From the NCBI RefSeq assembly GCF_035916875.1, contig NZ_JAXUHN010000032.1, forward strand, positions 1-19,038: a stretch of DNA of 19,038 nucleotides. Reading direction: 5' to 3'. This document shows positions 7,001 to 15,873 of the stretch, one piece after another. How positions within the stretch are numbered: the first letter of the stretch is position 1; every line of letters starts with the position of its first letter. Source of the DNA: Methylomicrobium sp035916875. GTDB lineage: Bacteria; Pseudomonadota; Gammaproteobacteria; Methylococcales; Methylomonadaceae. The notes beneath the pieces are model-generated. The model did no database searches. It worked only from the letters and a program-made list of their open reading frames with translations, and was not told where the DNA came from. Made by a program: the position numbers and the translations under genes.

Positions 7001-7909
7001 TTACGGATTGGCTTTGATATATTCCCGCGCCACGTCGAATGCATGCTCGAAATGCAGATAAACCGGCTTGTCGGTGCTGATCATTTTCTTGAGAAGCAAA
7101 TTCTGCGCCTGATATTTGATATTGCCGATCGCGAGCGCGCCAATGCCGACCGCGCCACTAATCGAACCGGCGATCGGCGCACCATTATGAAACGCATCGA
7201 CGCCCGCAATACCGGCCGGCGGCACCGCATTCACATCGGCGGCGACTTTCAATTGGGGGGCCGAAGCGATTAATTGCGCACTTAATAATTCAATGCCGGC
7301 CGCACCGGTTGCAAACACCACCTCGGCGGTTTTGATATATTCGGCCTTGTCCGCGTCAGCGCCGGCCGCGATCGTGATCTGACCTTCGCCGAATTCATTG
7401 CTGCACATGTCCGCCACGCCTTGCGCTCTATCGAGCTGGCGGCCGATAATTCTGACATGCGCGCCGGCGCGCGCCGCAATCACCGCCGCGGCTTGCCCAA
7501 CCGGCCCGGTGCCGCCGAGCGCCAGAATGTTTTTACCGGCCAGCGTGGTATTGAATTTCGCGATCAATTCACGCTCGACTGATGCGACCATGCCGGCCGC
7601 GGTCGTGAAAGCGCCGCTGGGATCAGCAAAAACAGACACTTCAAAAGGCGGGACCATCGACCGTTTGGCGATTTTAAGCATGTCCATCGCTTGTTTGGTA
7701 TCCCGTCCGCCGATAAAGATACCGGTGCGTTTCAAGTTTTTCGCGCTGCGGGAAAAAATCGCGTCTTGAACCAAACCCTGAACTTCGCTCGGTTCGACAT
7801 TGATATAAGGCACAGCCGAAACCCAACCGGCATCCATCGCCATATTCACGTCGAACGGACTTAGATTTTTCGCGGTTGTCAGCATGTGTAGAATAAACGG
7901 TTTTTCCAT
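7001..7909 (-). CDS. mtdB: Methylene-tetrahydromethanopterin dehydrogenase, MtdB family (paralog with Gly-Arg cofactor site)
   Basis: A 302-aa paralog homologous to the gene at 5880 along its whole length. It catalyses, by family, the NAD(P)-dependent oxidation of methylene-H4MPT to methenyl-H4MPT, the step after formaldehyde condensation in C1 oxidation. Seen in the sequence: ILHMLTTAKNLSPFDVNMA, VQDAIFSR, GIFIGGRD, VPPFEVSVFADPSGAFTTAA, the nucleotide-binding GGTGPVG (132-138) and VAADVNAVPPAGIAG. Strand 2 ends IIGRQLDRAQ, with Gly156-Arg157, a pattern similar to NADP-specific MtdA (GR followed by LDKAQ) and fit to hold the 2'-phosphate of NADP. The start has AAGGGG upstream. It is divergent from fthC, a gene of tetrahydrofolate C1 metabolism. 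Confidence 0.9.
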   Translation of the reverse strand: MEKPFILHMLTTAKNLSPFDVNMAMDAGWVSAVPYINVEPSEVQGLVQDAIFSRSAKNLKRTGIFIGGRDTKQAMDMLKIAKRSMVPPFEVSVFADPSGAFTTAAGMVASVERELIAKFNTTLAGKNILALGGTGPVGQAAAVIAARAGAHVRIIGRQLDRAQGVADMCSNEFGEGQITIAAGADADKAEYIKTAEVVFATGAAGIELLSAQLIASAPQLKVAADVNAVPPAGIAGVDAFHNGAPIAGSISGAVGIGALAIGNIKYQAQNLLLKKMISTDKPVYLHFEHAFDVAREYIKANP

Positions 7910-8054
7910 GATATCCCCTTGACTAAGTTAGCCCCCAAGTATAAAAGAATTCCGCCGGTAAAAATAGCGAAAAAGCGTCTTGCGGATTTAAAATAACCTG
8001 AAATTTGTGTATGATCCGCTGTTTGCCAAGGAAACACTTTCGCCTGATCAACCC
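7910..8054. promoter_or_regulatory. Divergent promoter region between mtdB and fthC
   Basis: On the plus strand TTTAAA (7987-7992), a 17-bp spacer and TATGAT (8010-8015) form a candidate fthC promoter with a leader of about 33 nt. On the minus strand TATACT (7943-7938) is a possible mtdB -10 about 30 bp before its start, without a clear -35. No operator or terminator stands out. Confidence 0.4.
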
Positions 8055-8663
8055 ATGCCTTCCAGCAAAGATCAACAACGCCGCGCCGCCTATCAAGCGC
8101 GCGACAGGCAGACCGACAAGGATGCACTCAGCGCGGCTCTTTGCGCCCGTATCATCGCGCAGGCCGCTTATCAATCCGCCGAAACAGTGATGTGGTATGT
8201 CGGTTGCAAATCCGAGGTCAGAACGCTGTCGGCTTTGCGACTCGAACTGGACAGCCGCAAACGCATCGTGATCCCTTATTGCACACGCGACGAACATGGC
8301 AAACGCAAGCTGGGTTTGTGGCATCTTACAGCGCTTGACGAACTGACGCCCGGCGCCTGGGATATTCCGGAACCGCCAAAGGCGCGCTGGGGCGATGCGG
8401 AAACCGAAGTTTCTCCATCCGAACTGGACATAATCATCGTGCCGGGCGTTGCATTCGATCGCAGCGGCGGCCGGCTCGGCAATGGCGCGGGCTATTATGA
8501 CCGCCTGCTGGCCGGCGTACGGAAAGACGCGGTGTTGTACGGCGCCTGTTTTGAATCGCAGTTGTTCGATCAAATAGAAATGGAAGCGCATGACATCCCG
8601 ATGGATGCGGTGATCACCGAAAACAACGTTTATCTCTGCCGCGGACGCGAGACCGCACGATGA
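8055..8663 (+). CDS. fthC: 5-formyltetrahydrofolate cyclo-ligase
   Basis: Also called 5,10-methenyltetrahydrofolate synthetase (YgfA/MTHFS). It converts 5-formyl-THF with ATP to 5,10-methenyl-THF, returning a dead-end folate to the active C1 pool. The 202-aa length is normal. The hallmark lies at residues 129-150: VPGVAFDRSGGRLGNG followed by AGYYDRLL, the ATP/folate-binding loop. The basic N-terminus (KDQQRRAAYQARDRQ) and WYVGCKSEVRTL, IPYC and PMDAVITE are also typical. The ATG at 8055 is chosen because an upstream in-frame GTG (8007) overlaps the likely -10 box; neither has a good ribosome-binding site (AAGGAAA is about 20 nt upstream). The stop overlaps the nspC start by 4 bp, a sign of coupling. 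Confidence 0.93.
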   Translation: MPSSKDQQRRAAYQARDRQTDKDALSAALCARIIAQAAYQSAETVMWYVGCKSEVRTLSALRLELDSRKRIVIPYCTRDEHGKRKLGLWHLTALDELTPGAWDIPEPPKARWGDAETEVSPSELDIIIVPGVAFDRSGGRLGNGAGYYDRLLAGVRKDAVLYGACFESQLFDQIEMEAHDIPMDAVITENNVYLCRGRETAR

Positions 8664-9820
8664 ATTTGAACGCAATCAAGGCGCAACTAACATCCTCGCC
8701 CGCTTTCGTGATCGACCGGGACGCCCTCCTCGCCAACTTACAAACCCTGGCGGAACTGCGCAAACACAGCGGCGCCAACATTTTATATTCGATCAAGTCT
8801 CTGCCCTTGTCACTGGTCTTGCAAACAGCAAAGCCGTTCGTCGACGGCTTTTCGGTCAGTTCGCTATTCGAAGCCCGGCTCGCGAAAGAAATCCTGCAAG
8901 GAACGGGCAACATTCATTTAACCACGCCCGGCATCAGGCCGGATCAGATCGACGCCTTGAATGAATGCTGCACGCATATCAGCTTCAATACGCCGAGCCA
9001 ATTTCAACAATTTGCGCCGACGGCGGGCGGCAAGGTTTCAGCCGGGTTACGGATCAACCCGAAGTTATCCTGTCTGAACGACGAGCGCTTCGACCCTTGC
9101 CGTCCGCACTCCAAATTGGGCGCGGCGATCGAAGACCTGGAAAACCTTGATTCATGGGCAGGCATTGAAGGCCTGCATTTGCATAACAGCTTTTCCGCAA
9201 CCAGCTATACGGCGCTGATCGACACAATGCAAAAGATCGAAGACCTTCTTGGCAATAAGCTTGGGCGGCTCGACTGGCTTAATCTCGGCGGCGGCTATCT
9301 ATATGGCAGCATCGACGATCACCACCCTTTCATCGATCTCGTGCGGCGGCTGAGAAAACGTTACGGCGTACAGATTTATATCGAACCCGGCAAGGCGGTC
9401 GTCGGCAACGCGGGTCATCTGATTGCGACAGTGCTGGATCGTTTTGTCAGCGGCGGCAAGACCATTATGATTCTGGATACTAGCATCAACCATCATCCCG
9501 AAGTATTTGAATACCAGCGACAACCGGCATTGGCCGAACATGCACCGGCCGGCACCCATGCGGCAATCTTGGCCGGCTGCACTTGTCTGGCCGGCGATCT
9601 GTTCGGCGAATACCGCTTCGATACGCCGCTTGCAATTGGCGATAAGGTCGTGTTCAAACAAGTCGGCGCCTATAGTCTGATCAAGGCGAACCGGTTCAAC
9701 GGCTGCAATCTGCCCGATATTTATATCGCCGACGGCGGCAAACTGGAGTGCGTAAAACAATTTAGCTATGAAGACTTTCGTAGCCAATGGCATTACACAC
9801 CCGAAATCTGTTTACCCTAA
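8660..9820 (+). CDS. nspC: Carboxynorspermidine decarboxylase
   Basis: A PLP-dependent decarboxylase (fold III, alanine racemase-like) that removes CO2 from carboxynorspermidine or carboxyspermidine, giving norspermidine or spermidine. At 386 aa it has the expected length. K46 in NILYSIKSLPL is the PLP lysine; VDGFSVSSLFEARLAKEI follows. GLHLHNSFS, LNLGGGYLYG (glycine loop for the PLP phosphate), IYIEPGKAVVG, and CTCLAGDLFGEY with the catalytic cysteine region fit NspC. The ATG overlaps the fthC stop (ATGA), so the two are probably translated together although their pathways differ. The partner carboxynorspermidine dehydrogenase is not in this window. Confidence 0.9.
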   Translation: MNLNAIKAQLTSSPAFVIDRDALLANLQTLAELRKHSGANILYSIKSLPLSLVLQTAKPFVDGFSVSSLFEARLAKEILQGTGNIHLTTPGIRPDQIDALNECCTHISFNTPSQFQQFAPTAGGKVSAGLRINPKLSCLNDERFDPCRPHSKLGAAIEDLENLDSWAGIEGLHLHNSFSATSYTALIDTMQKIEDLLGNKLGRLDWLNLGGGYLYGSIDDHHPFIDLVRRLRKRYGVQIYIEPGKAVVGNAGHLIATVLDRFVSGGKTIMILDTSINHHPEVFEYQRQPALAEHAPAGTHAAILAGCTCLAGDLFGEYRFDTPLAIGDKVVFKQVGAYSLIKANRFNGCNLPDIYIADGGKLECVKQFSYEDFRSQWHYTPEICLP

Positions 9821-9840
9821 TGCGGCGCCCCTAACTATAT

Positions 9841-10011
9841 TTATGCGAAAACGCAACAAATGGCTGCACGGGGAGCCGCTATTTTTACGAAAGCTAGTTT
9901 TACTTCGGTAACTTCTCCTGTGTTGCCCTGCTTGCATACCGGGCAGGCGAAGCAAACGGCAAAAAACTTAACGCGACCGCTATTGCCTTCGGCGCCCCAG
10001 CCGTCTTGTTC
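9841..10011 (-). other. Short open frame with a CFACPVC motif, no start codon; possible decayed gene or repeat
   Basis: Between stops at 10014-10012 and 9843-9841 the minus strand is open for 56 codons and reads coherently: GRVKFFAVCFACPVCKQGN, then TGEVTEVKLAFVKIAAPRA. The cysteine cluster resembles a zinc-ribbon end. No ATG, GTG or TTG starts it after the upstream stop. It may be a remnant of a dispersed repeat or a broken small gene. No family is recognised. Confidence 0.3.
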
Positions 10012-10065
10012 TTATCTCCCCACTTGTGAGGCTCCTTTTGTTTTATAACTCACGGGAGGGATAAA

Positions 10066-10188
10066 ACGCAGTGCGTAATGACCCGACGCGATGTCGGAGG
10101 GGTTTGCAATTTCACTAAGCAAGCAGTGCTTAATGAAATTGCCCAGCCCTCTCGCTTCCCTGAACTACTCGCCCGCCTCCTAGGGAAT
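10066..10188. repeat. Cluster of four hairpins between convergent nspC and the mechanosensitive channel gene
   Basis: Four inverted repeats follow each other. ACGC/GCGT lies at 10066-10076. CCGAC/GTCGG lies at 10083-10097. The strongest, at 10106-10142, pairs GCAATTTCA with TGAAATTGC, then one mismatch, then TAAGCA with TGCTTA around a 5-nt loop. TTCCCT/AGGGAA pairs at about 10155-10188. GAGGG (10097-10101 region) and CCCTC (about 10147-10151) can extend the main stem. No T-run follows on either strand, so it is not a standard terminator. It could be a small palindromic element (MITE- or REP-like) or a structured RNA. Confidence 0.5.
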
Positions 10189-10293
10189 GAATTGCACTTA
10201 TCGAGTTAAATCGACGCCGCAAACCGAGCGATTTTCGCCAAATATGGAGATACTCGATTGCGAATTCTTTCACTGTCTCATCCGTATTTACAT

Positions 10294-13200
10294 TTACGCA
10301 CGCTTTTCCTGCATCAAGCTGCTGCAATCCCCACAGGCCGAACGAATATGAACCTCCCGCTGCGGGAACGGGATATTAATAGCATGTTCGCGTAATACTT
10401 TTTCGAGCTGGAGATGAATATTGTGCGTCGCCTGCGATCGATGCGACAGCTCGCTGACAAAAATCCGTATTGAAAAATCGAGCGAATTCTCACCAAAACC
10501 GACAAACAACACGCTCGGCTCCGGTTCGGACAACACCAGCGGCGTTGACTTGACCGTGTCGAGCATTAGCTGGTGCGCTTCCTCAACATTAGAACCGTAT
10601 GCAATACCGATAGGAATCACGACCCGGGTGACCGCATCGGTCAGCGACCAGTTGATCAACTGACTGGTGATAAACGTCTTGTTCGGTACGATCAGTTCTT
10701 TTTGATCCCAGTCGATCAAAGTGGTCGCGCGCATTTGGATACGACTGACCTTGCCGGTCACATTGCCGATCGTGACCGTATCCCCGACCCGAACCGGCCG
10801 CTCGAACAGCAAGATGATGCCCGATACCAAATTGGCGAAAATTTCCTGTAAACCGAACCCTAAACCGACGCCGAGCGCTGCGACCAGCCACTGCACTTGC
10901 GACCAACTTCCGCCCAATTCGTTGGCCACGACAGCAAAACCGGCAGCGACCAAAGCATAGGTCGCTAGCTGATTGACCGCATAACGCGCGCCCGCCTCGA
11001 CCGACAAGCGCCGGAACACCAGAAGCTCCATCACGCCGGAAAAATTTCTGACCGCCACCACGGTGACGAAAACGTACAAACCGGCCAGCAGCAAATTGGC
11101 CATTGTGATTGGCAGATAAACCTCTTGATTATCGACCTTGTCCACGTGCTGCCACAAGACGATCCGTTCGAGGAAAGAAAACGCCGGCAAAATGTTCCGC
11201 CAAATGATCCCGAAACTGGCCAGCGCACCAAATGCAATCAGCACGTTCATCAATTTGATCGTCTGCGCGTTGATTTTTGGAATGTCGATCAACTGCTCAT
11301 CAATCGGCACCATAGGTTCTTCACCGCCCGCCGCATTGGCTGCGGCTTTTTCGCTCTGCAGCGCCACTTTGCGCTTTTGCCGCGCATTCTTGATCGCGAG
11401 CTGGCGATTAGCCAGTATCAGCCACCTTAACACCATTTCATGAACGATGAACAAGCCAAAAGCAAGCCGCAGTGTCACGACCAGTTTCTGCTGCAATTCG
11501 ACCGCACTCAAGTAATAGCCGGCTACCGCAAAGCCGACCACAATCAACGGCGGCAGACAAACCGCCGGATACCAGAGATAACGCAGGCGCGACACCCAAC
11601 CCTCCGGATAGGCCTGTATATGGTTTTTTAGCAACCCTTCGCCGGGCTTCAGAATGCGGCTGAAAAATACCGCTATAGCGATCATGATGATGATCAGCGC
11701 CAGACGCCCCAGGCTATCGCCATAGATCGAGCTTTTCGACGCGCCGGCGGAATAGACAATAAAAGTGCCGAGTACCGCAATAAAACGCACCCAGGCCAGA
11801 TGTTTGCGCATTAAATGCGCATTGGTTTTTTCCCATTGAAAATGCTTGAGTGCGATCCCACCCGGCGCGAATAATCGGTAAAAAAATTGTACCAACCACA
11901 ACGGCACCGCGGCGGCCTTAAGCCCTGCTCCCACCGCCTTGCTAAAATCGGCGGCCTGCCAGCTGCTGTTCAAAAACCAGCCGAGCAGATAACACAGGGT
12001 CGGCAGCGGCAAGACCAACACGACCGTAAAAACTAAGGCCTGCAAACCGTTATTGAAATTATCAGTATAAATTTTTTCAGCCTTCTCCAGCAACACAGAT
12101 AACTGGGCTTTGGCCCACCTTTTGGCTATCGGCAAAAAACTCAGGACCAATATCGACAACAAGGCCAGAAACGAACGGCCTTGCGCCGAATGCAGCAGGT
12201 CTTCACAAACCCCAAGCCAATTCAACGGCGACAGCAGCCATTGCACCGATTCATACAAACCCGCGAAAAAAAACAGATTGATTGGTTCCGAACTGGGCAC
12301 CCATAACAGATGCTCATCAAGGAATTTGGCAAATTTATCGATTTGCGTCTCCAGTTGCTGGCGCGCGAAATCAAAATCGCCCAATGTGCGCAAATAAGCC
12401 GCGTAAGCGGCCGACAGTTTGTTCAACAGATCTTTCTTGCCGTTCAACAGTACCCGCAATTCCGCCTGAATCATCATGCGCTGATCGACAGGCAAGTTTT
12501 GATCGACTTGAGAGCGCATCATCTCTTTGAGCTCAACATCCAGATTCTCGAGCCGCTGCAACTGGTCATCCACCTTGAATTGCTCTAGGCTGGCGGCCGC
12601 GGTTTCATTTTGTAAGTTTTCGGACTGCGGTATATCACGATCCTGATTCGCCAGACTACGCCGCTGTTCGCGCAAAATCCTGCCCAACGCCGGGCTCAAT
12701 CCCGCCACGCTGATTTTCTTTTCAGCTGATTTGAAATCCGTGTCAATGTTGACTGCCACAGCGTCAATAATATTTTTTTGCTCGGTATATTTTTCGGTTT
12801 TACTAATGATATCTTGCAGATCGCGTGTATATTGCAGATTCTCACGCGTAATTCGTTGAATCAAGACATGCTTGCCGGACAACTCTTTTTCGACCTGACT
12901 CAGCGCGTCTTGAATCTGCTGAGCTTCCTTTTGCCGGCGTTCCGCGAGTTTAACATCGATCATCTCGATGATCGGGCTCAATTCATTTCTTTGAATTTCG
13001 AGCCATTGCAACTCGACTTTCAACACCTCAGCGCGCGCCGGATTGCTGAGCGCTTCGGCGTCGAGCATTTTCAACTCGGCGGTGCGGCGACTCACCGCGG
13101 TTTTCAACGCAATTTGACGCGCCTCGCTTTCAAGCGGTGAAGACAATCCAACGGTCGGCGCGGTCAATTGCTTCTGGTCAGCTTCAATCTCCTGTTTCGC

Positions 13201-13710
13201 CGCGACGATCTCCTCACGTATCAATTGCGGCCGACTATTTTGCTCTACGAGCTCCGTTTCATTCTTTTTGATTTGATCATCCAGATTGGCTACCTTGCCT
13301 TTTTCAATGATCAGCCGTTGCTCAAGTTCTTCGGTCGGAATGCTGTCCCAATCTTCGTTTTTTTGTTTGCCGGTCTTTTGCTGATACGAATCGATGTCTT
13401 TCCGCAATCGTCGAGCCTGTAGCGGCGCGCTCTTCAACGAAGCTTTGTAGCCCAACGTTTGCGCCGCAAATTTTTCGCTACTGTCAAGATTGTCTTCCGC
13501 CTCCTGATAAATCGCCAGCACCTTGGTTTTTAAAGATTCATCGAGTCCTTGCCGTTTATTCAGCGCATCGATTTTGTTCCGCACCTCTTTTTTGCCAACC
13601 TCCGAGGTCAACTCTTTCGGATTGGCGGCAGGGGCTGACGTTTCCGCAGATAGCCTTGCGGATCCCAGAATCGACAGCAGAATAATCGTCAGAACTACAT
13701 TAATTTTCAT
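10294..13710 (-). CDS. mscK: Large mechanosensitive channel of the KefA/MscK type
   Basis: An inner-membrane channel of the MscS superfamily that opens under osmotic stress; MscK of E. coli is also potassium-gated. With the start at 13710 (codon 11 of a longer frame from 13740) the 1138-aa protein begins with a clean signal peptide cut near RLSA. Residues 25 to about 450 are a large periplasmic, Glu/Gln/Lys-rich coiled-coil domain. About ten or eleven membrane helices follow between about 480 and 960. The MscS pore helix ALGVGLGFGLQEIFANLVSG lies near 940-960 and is followed by FERPVRVGDTVTIGN, VSRIQMRATTLIDWD and the PNKTFITSQLINWSL beta domain, then the alpha-beta domain to the end. The C-terminus carries CGDC. 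Neither start has a good ribosome-binding site. The symbol reflects architecture; potassium gating is not shown. Confidence 0.88.
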   Translation of the reverse strand: MKINVVLTIILLSILGSARLSAETSAPAANPKELTSEVGKKEVRNKIDALNKRQGLDESLKTKVLAIYQEAEDNLDSSEKFAAQTLGYKASLKSAPLQARRLRKDIDSYQQKTGKQKNEDWDSIPTEELEQRLIIEKGKVANLDDQIKKNETELVEQNSRPQLIREEIVAAKQEIEADQKQLTAPTVGLSSPLESEARQIALKTAVSRRTAELKMLDAEALSNPARAEVLKVELQWLEIQRNELSPIIEMIDVKLAERRQKEAQQIQDALSQVEKELSGKHVLIQRITRENLQYTRDLQDIISKTEKYTEQKNIIDAVAVNIDTDFKSAEKKISVAGLSPALGRILREQRRSLANQDRDIPQSENLQNETAAASLEQFKVDDQLQRLENLDVELKEMMRSQVDQNLPVDQRMMIQAELRVLLNGKKDLLNKLSAAYAAYLRTLGDFDFARQQLETQIDKFAKFLDEHLLWVPSSEPINLFFFAGLYESVQWLLSPLNWLGVCEDLLHSAQGRSFLALLSILVLSFLPIAKRWAKAQLSVLLEKAEKIYTDNFNNGLQALVFTVVLVLPLPTLCYLLGWFLNSSWQAADFSKAVGAGLKAAAVPLWLVQFFYRLFAPGGIALKHFQWEKTNAHLMRKHLAWVRFIAVLGTFIVYSAGASKSSIYGDSLGRLALIIIMIAIAVFFSRILKPGEGLLKNHIQAYPEGWVSRLRYLWYPAVCLPPLIVVGFAVAGYYLSAVELQQKLVVTLRLAFGLFIVHEMVLRWLILANRQLAIKNARQKRKVALQSEKAAANAAGGEEPMVPIDEQLIDIPKINAQTIKLMNVLIAFGALASFGIIWRNILPAFSFLERIVLWQHVDKVDNQEVYLPITMANLLLAGLYVFVTVVAVRNFSGVMELLVFRRLSVEAGARYAVNQLATYALVAAGFAVVANELGGSWSQVQWLVAALGVGLGFGLQEIFANLVSGIILLFERPVRVGDTVTIGNVTGKVSRIQMRATTLIDWDQKELIVPNKTFITSQLINWSLTDAVTRVVIPIGIAYGSNVEEAHQLMLDTVKSTPLVLSEPEPSVLFVGFGENSLDFSIRIFVSELSHRSQATHNIHLQLEKVLREHAINIPFPQREVHIRSACGDCSSLMQEKRA

Positions 13711-14055
13711 TAGTTTCAGCAAAAATATCAAAAATTGCATAGCAAATAACCGTACAACACTTTTCGGTTGAACGCCATCTTATCAATGATCAGGAGCGCG
13801 CAATCAAAAAAAGGCCGGCATCCAGGCTTTACAAATTGAACTGAACAGAAGAGCGAGATCCATTATAATGGTGATAGGCGTGGCGAAATTTGCTGGAAAG
13901 CGATTGCTCGAACGGGCAACTTAGTCAATTATCGTCAATAATTGTTACAGGGAATACTAAAACCGCCGCGCTTTACTGAAACGAATTGGAAAAGCTCTGG
14001 CAGTGCCTTAACAATCGCCAAGGTGATATATTAACAAATCCGTATAGTAGCAAAA
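13711..14055. other. Divergent intergenic region between the channel gene and the L,D-transpeptidase
   Basis: No gene is seen in these 345 bp. A 7-bp inverted repeat (CAATTAT, 5-nt spacer, ATAATTG) at 13926-13944 could be an operator. Possible but weak -10 boxes for the downstream gene are TATATT near 14027 and TATAGT near 14044; no matching -35 is convincing. Confidence 0.4.
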
Positions 14056-15873
14056 ATGATCGATCAAATGGGATTAATTCAAGTTAACCCTACCCGTAGT
14101 CCGCCGCCCTCCTTATTGAATGAAGAAAAGCGCCAGACCTGGCAGCATTTCGTGCGTCTACTATTGTGTTTAACTCTCGGGTGGCAGGCCTCGCCGTTGC
14201 GCGCGCAGGACACCGCCGCGCCGCAAACCGGAGTCGGCAAAGAGATTGCTACGCTGATCGAAGCAAAACAGCATCCTTATTCGGCGCAGACCGATTTTTC
14301 GAGTCGCGTGGAGGATATGTCGCAGCTATATAAAACCGCCCATTACGACCTGTTGTGGCTCAATCGCGCCGATTCCGAGCCGTTGATCGCGCAAACGCTC
14401 GATCTTTTGTCCCATTCCGCAAGAGAAGGCCTGAACCCGCAAAATTACGATGTCGACAAACTGAAGGAAATGCTGCCGTCCGCTTTGCAACTGCCACCGG
14501 TCGCGGTCAGGAAACGGGCATTGTTCGATACCGCCGTCAGCTTGTCACTGCTGCGCTACCTGCATGATCTGCATTACGGACGCGTCAGTCCGCACGACAT
14601 CAATTTCAACTTAAAACTGCGCGATAAAAAACTGATCGATTTACCCGCCCTGATTATCGCACATCGGAATCAAGGCCAAATCGCACAACTTTCCACCGCA
14701 GTCGAACCAAAACTGGATCAATATCAAAAATTAAAACAAGCGCTGGCGCATTACCGCGACTTGGCCGCCCACACAACGCCGCTTAAAGTGGAGATCACCG
14801 AAGCGGTACACATCGGGGAATCGCATCCGCAACTGGAAGAGTTGCGGCGTTTTCTGATCCAAACTGGGGAACTACAAGAAAAAACAGCCGTTCCGAAAGC
14901 GCAAACCACCCCACGCTACGATAAGGAATTGAGCGAAGGGGTCAGACGCTTTCAAGAGCACTACGGTCTAGGAGCCGACGGCGTACTCGGCAAAGGCACC
15001 GCCGCCGCGCTGAACACGCCGCTGAGTGAGCGCGCCACCCAGATCGAACTGGCAATGGAAAGGCTGCGCTGGCTGCCTGAAATCGGTTCCGGTCCGTACA
15101 TCCTCGTGAACATTCCGGCGTTTCAAATGTGGGTGTATGACGACATCAGCAAAACCGAACCTACCGCTCTCAGCATGCGAGTCGTCGTCGGTCAGGCGAT
15201 GAAAACCCAAACGCCGGTATTAATGGCCGAAATGCGCTTCATCGATTTCTCGCCTTATTGGAATGTCCCCTACAGCATTACTAAAAACGAAATTGTGCCC
15301 AAGCTGCTGGCCAACCCCGGCTACCTGAAATCCGAAAACATGGAGATTGTCGCCGCATTCAGTGACAACGCAAAACCGGTTCCGCTGAATAGCGACTCGC
15401 TGTTACAACTGCAACAGGGTCTGTTGAAAATCCGCCAACTCCCTGGCAAGAAAAATCCGCTCGGTAAAGTCAAATTCATGTTCCCGAACAAGGATGACGT
15501 GTACCTGCATGACACCCCGTCGAAGTCTTTGTTCAACCGCTCGACCCGGGATTTCAGCCATGGCTGCGTGCGTATCGAAAAACCGTTCGAGCTCGCCGAA
15601 TTTGCACTAAAAAATCAGCCCCAGTGGACCAAGGAAAACATTCAACTCGCGATGCAGTCGCCCAAAACGCAGCGAGTGATGCTCAAAAAATCGATTCCTG
15701 TGCTGTTTTTTTACACGACCTCATTTGTCGAACCAAACGGTAAAGTCGCTTTCTATCGCGACATTTACGGGCACGACACGGCGTTGATCGAAGCGTTGAA
15801 GAACGCCCAGGACTTGCCCGATCAATTGCTGTTCATCAGTCAAAATCATATTGTCGCCGACGCAAACCATTGA
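14056..15873 (+). CDS. L,D-transpeptidase of the YcbB/LdtD type
   Basis: A periplasmic enzyme that forms 3-3 (mDAP-mDAP) cross-links in peptidoglycan. At 605 aa it matches the YcbB class. A hydrophobic segment at about 33-50 (HFVRLLLCLTLGWQASPLRA) is the signal, preceded by an unusually long N-terminus of about 30 residues; no ribosome-binding site supports the ATG at 14056, so the true start may differ. An N-terminal scaffold domain (about 60-280) is followed by a peptidoglycan-binding domain (about 290-330, VRRFQEHYGLGADGVLGKGT) and the YkuD catalytic domain (about 345-560). The active site reads HDTPSKSLFNRSTRDFSHGC with VRIE after it: His485, His502 and nucleophile Cys504. FSPYWNVPYSITKNE is also typical. 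It stands alone between divergent and unrelated genes. Confidence 0.92.
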   Translation: MIDQMGLIQVNPTRSPPPSLLNEEKRQTWQHFVRLLLCLTLGWQASPLRAQDTAAPQTGVGKEIATLIEAKQHPYSAQTDFSSRVEDMSQLYKTAHYDLLWLNRADSEPLIAQTLDLLSHSAREGLNPQNYDVDKLKEMLPSALQLPPVAVRKRALFDTAVSLSLLRYLHDLHYGRVSPHDINFNLKLRDKKLIDLPALIIAHRNQGQIAQLSTAVEPKLDQYQKLKQALAHYRDLAAHTTPLKVEITEAVHIGESHPQLEELRRFLIQTGELQEKTAVPKAQTTPRYDKELSEGVRRFQEHYGLGADGVLGKGTAAALNTPLSERATQIELAMERLRWLPEIGSGPYILVNIPAFQMWVYDDISKTEPTALSMRVVVGQAMKTQTPVLMAEMRFIDFSPYWNVPYSITKNEIVPKLLANPGYLKSENMEIVAAFSDNAKPVPLNSDSLLQLQQGLLKIRQLPGKKNPLGKVKFMFPNKDDVYLHDTPSKSLFNRSTRDFSHGCVRIEKPFELAEFALKNQPQWTKENIQLAMQSPKTQRVMLKKSIPVLFFYTTSFVEPNGKVAFYRDIYGHDTALIEALKNAQDLPDQLLFISQNHIVADANH

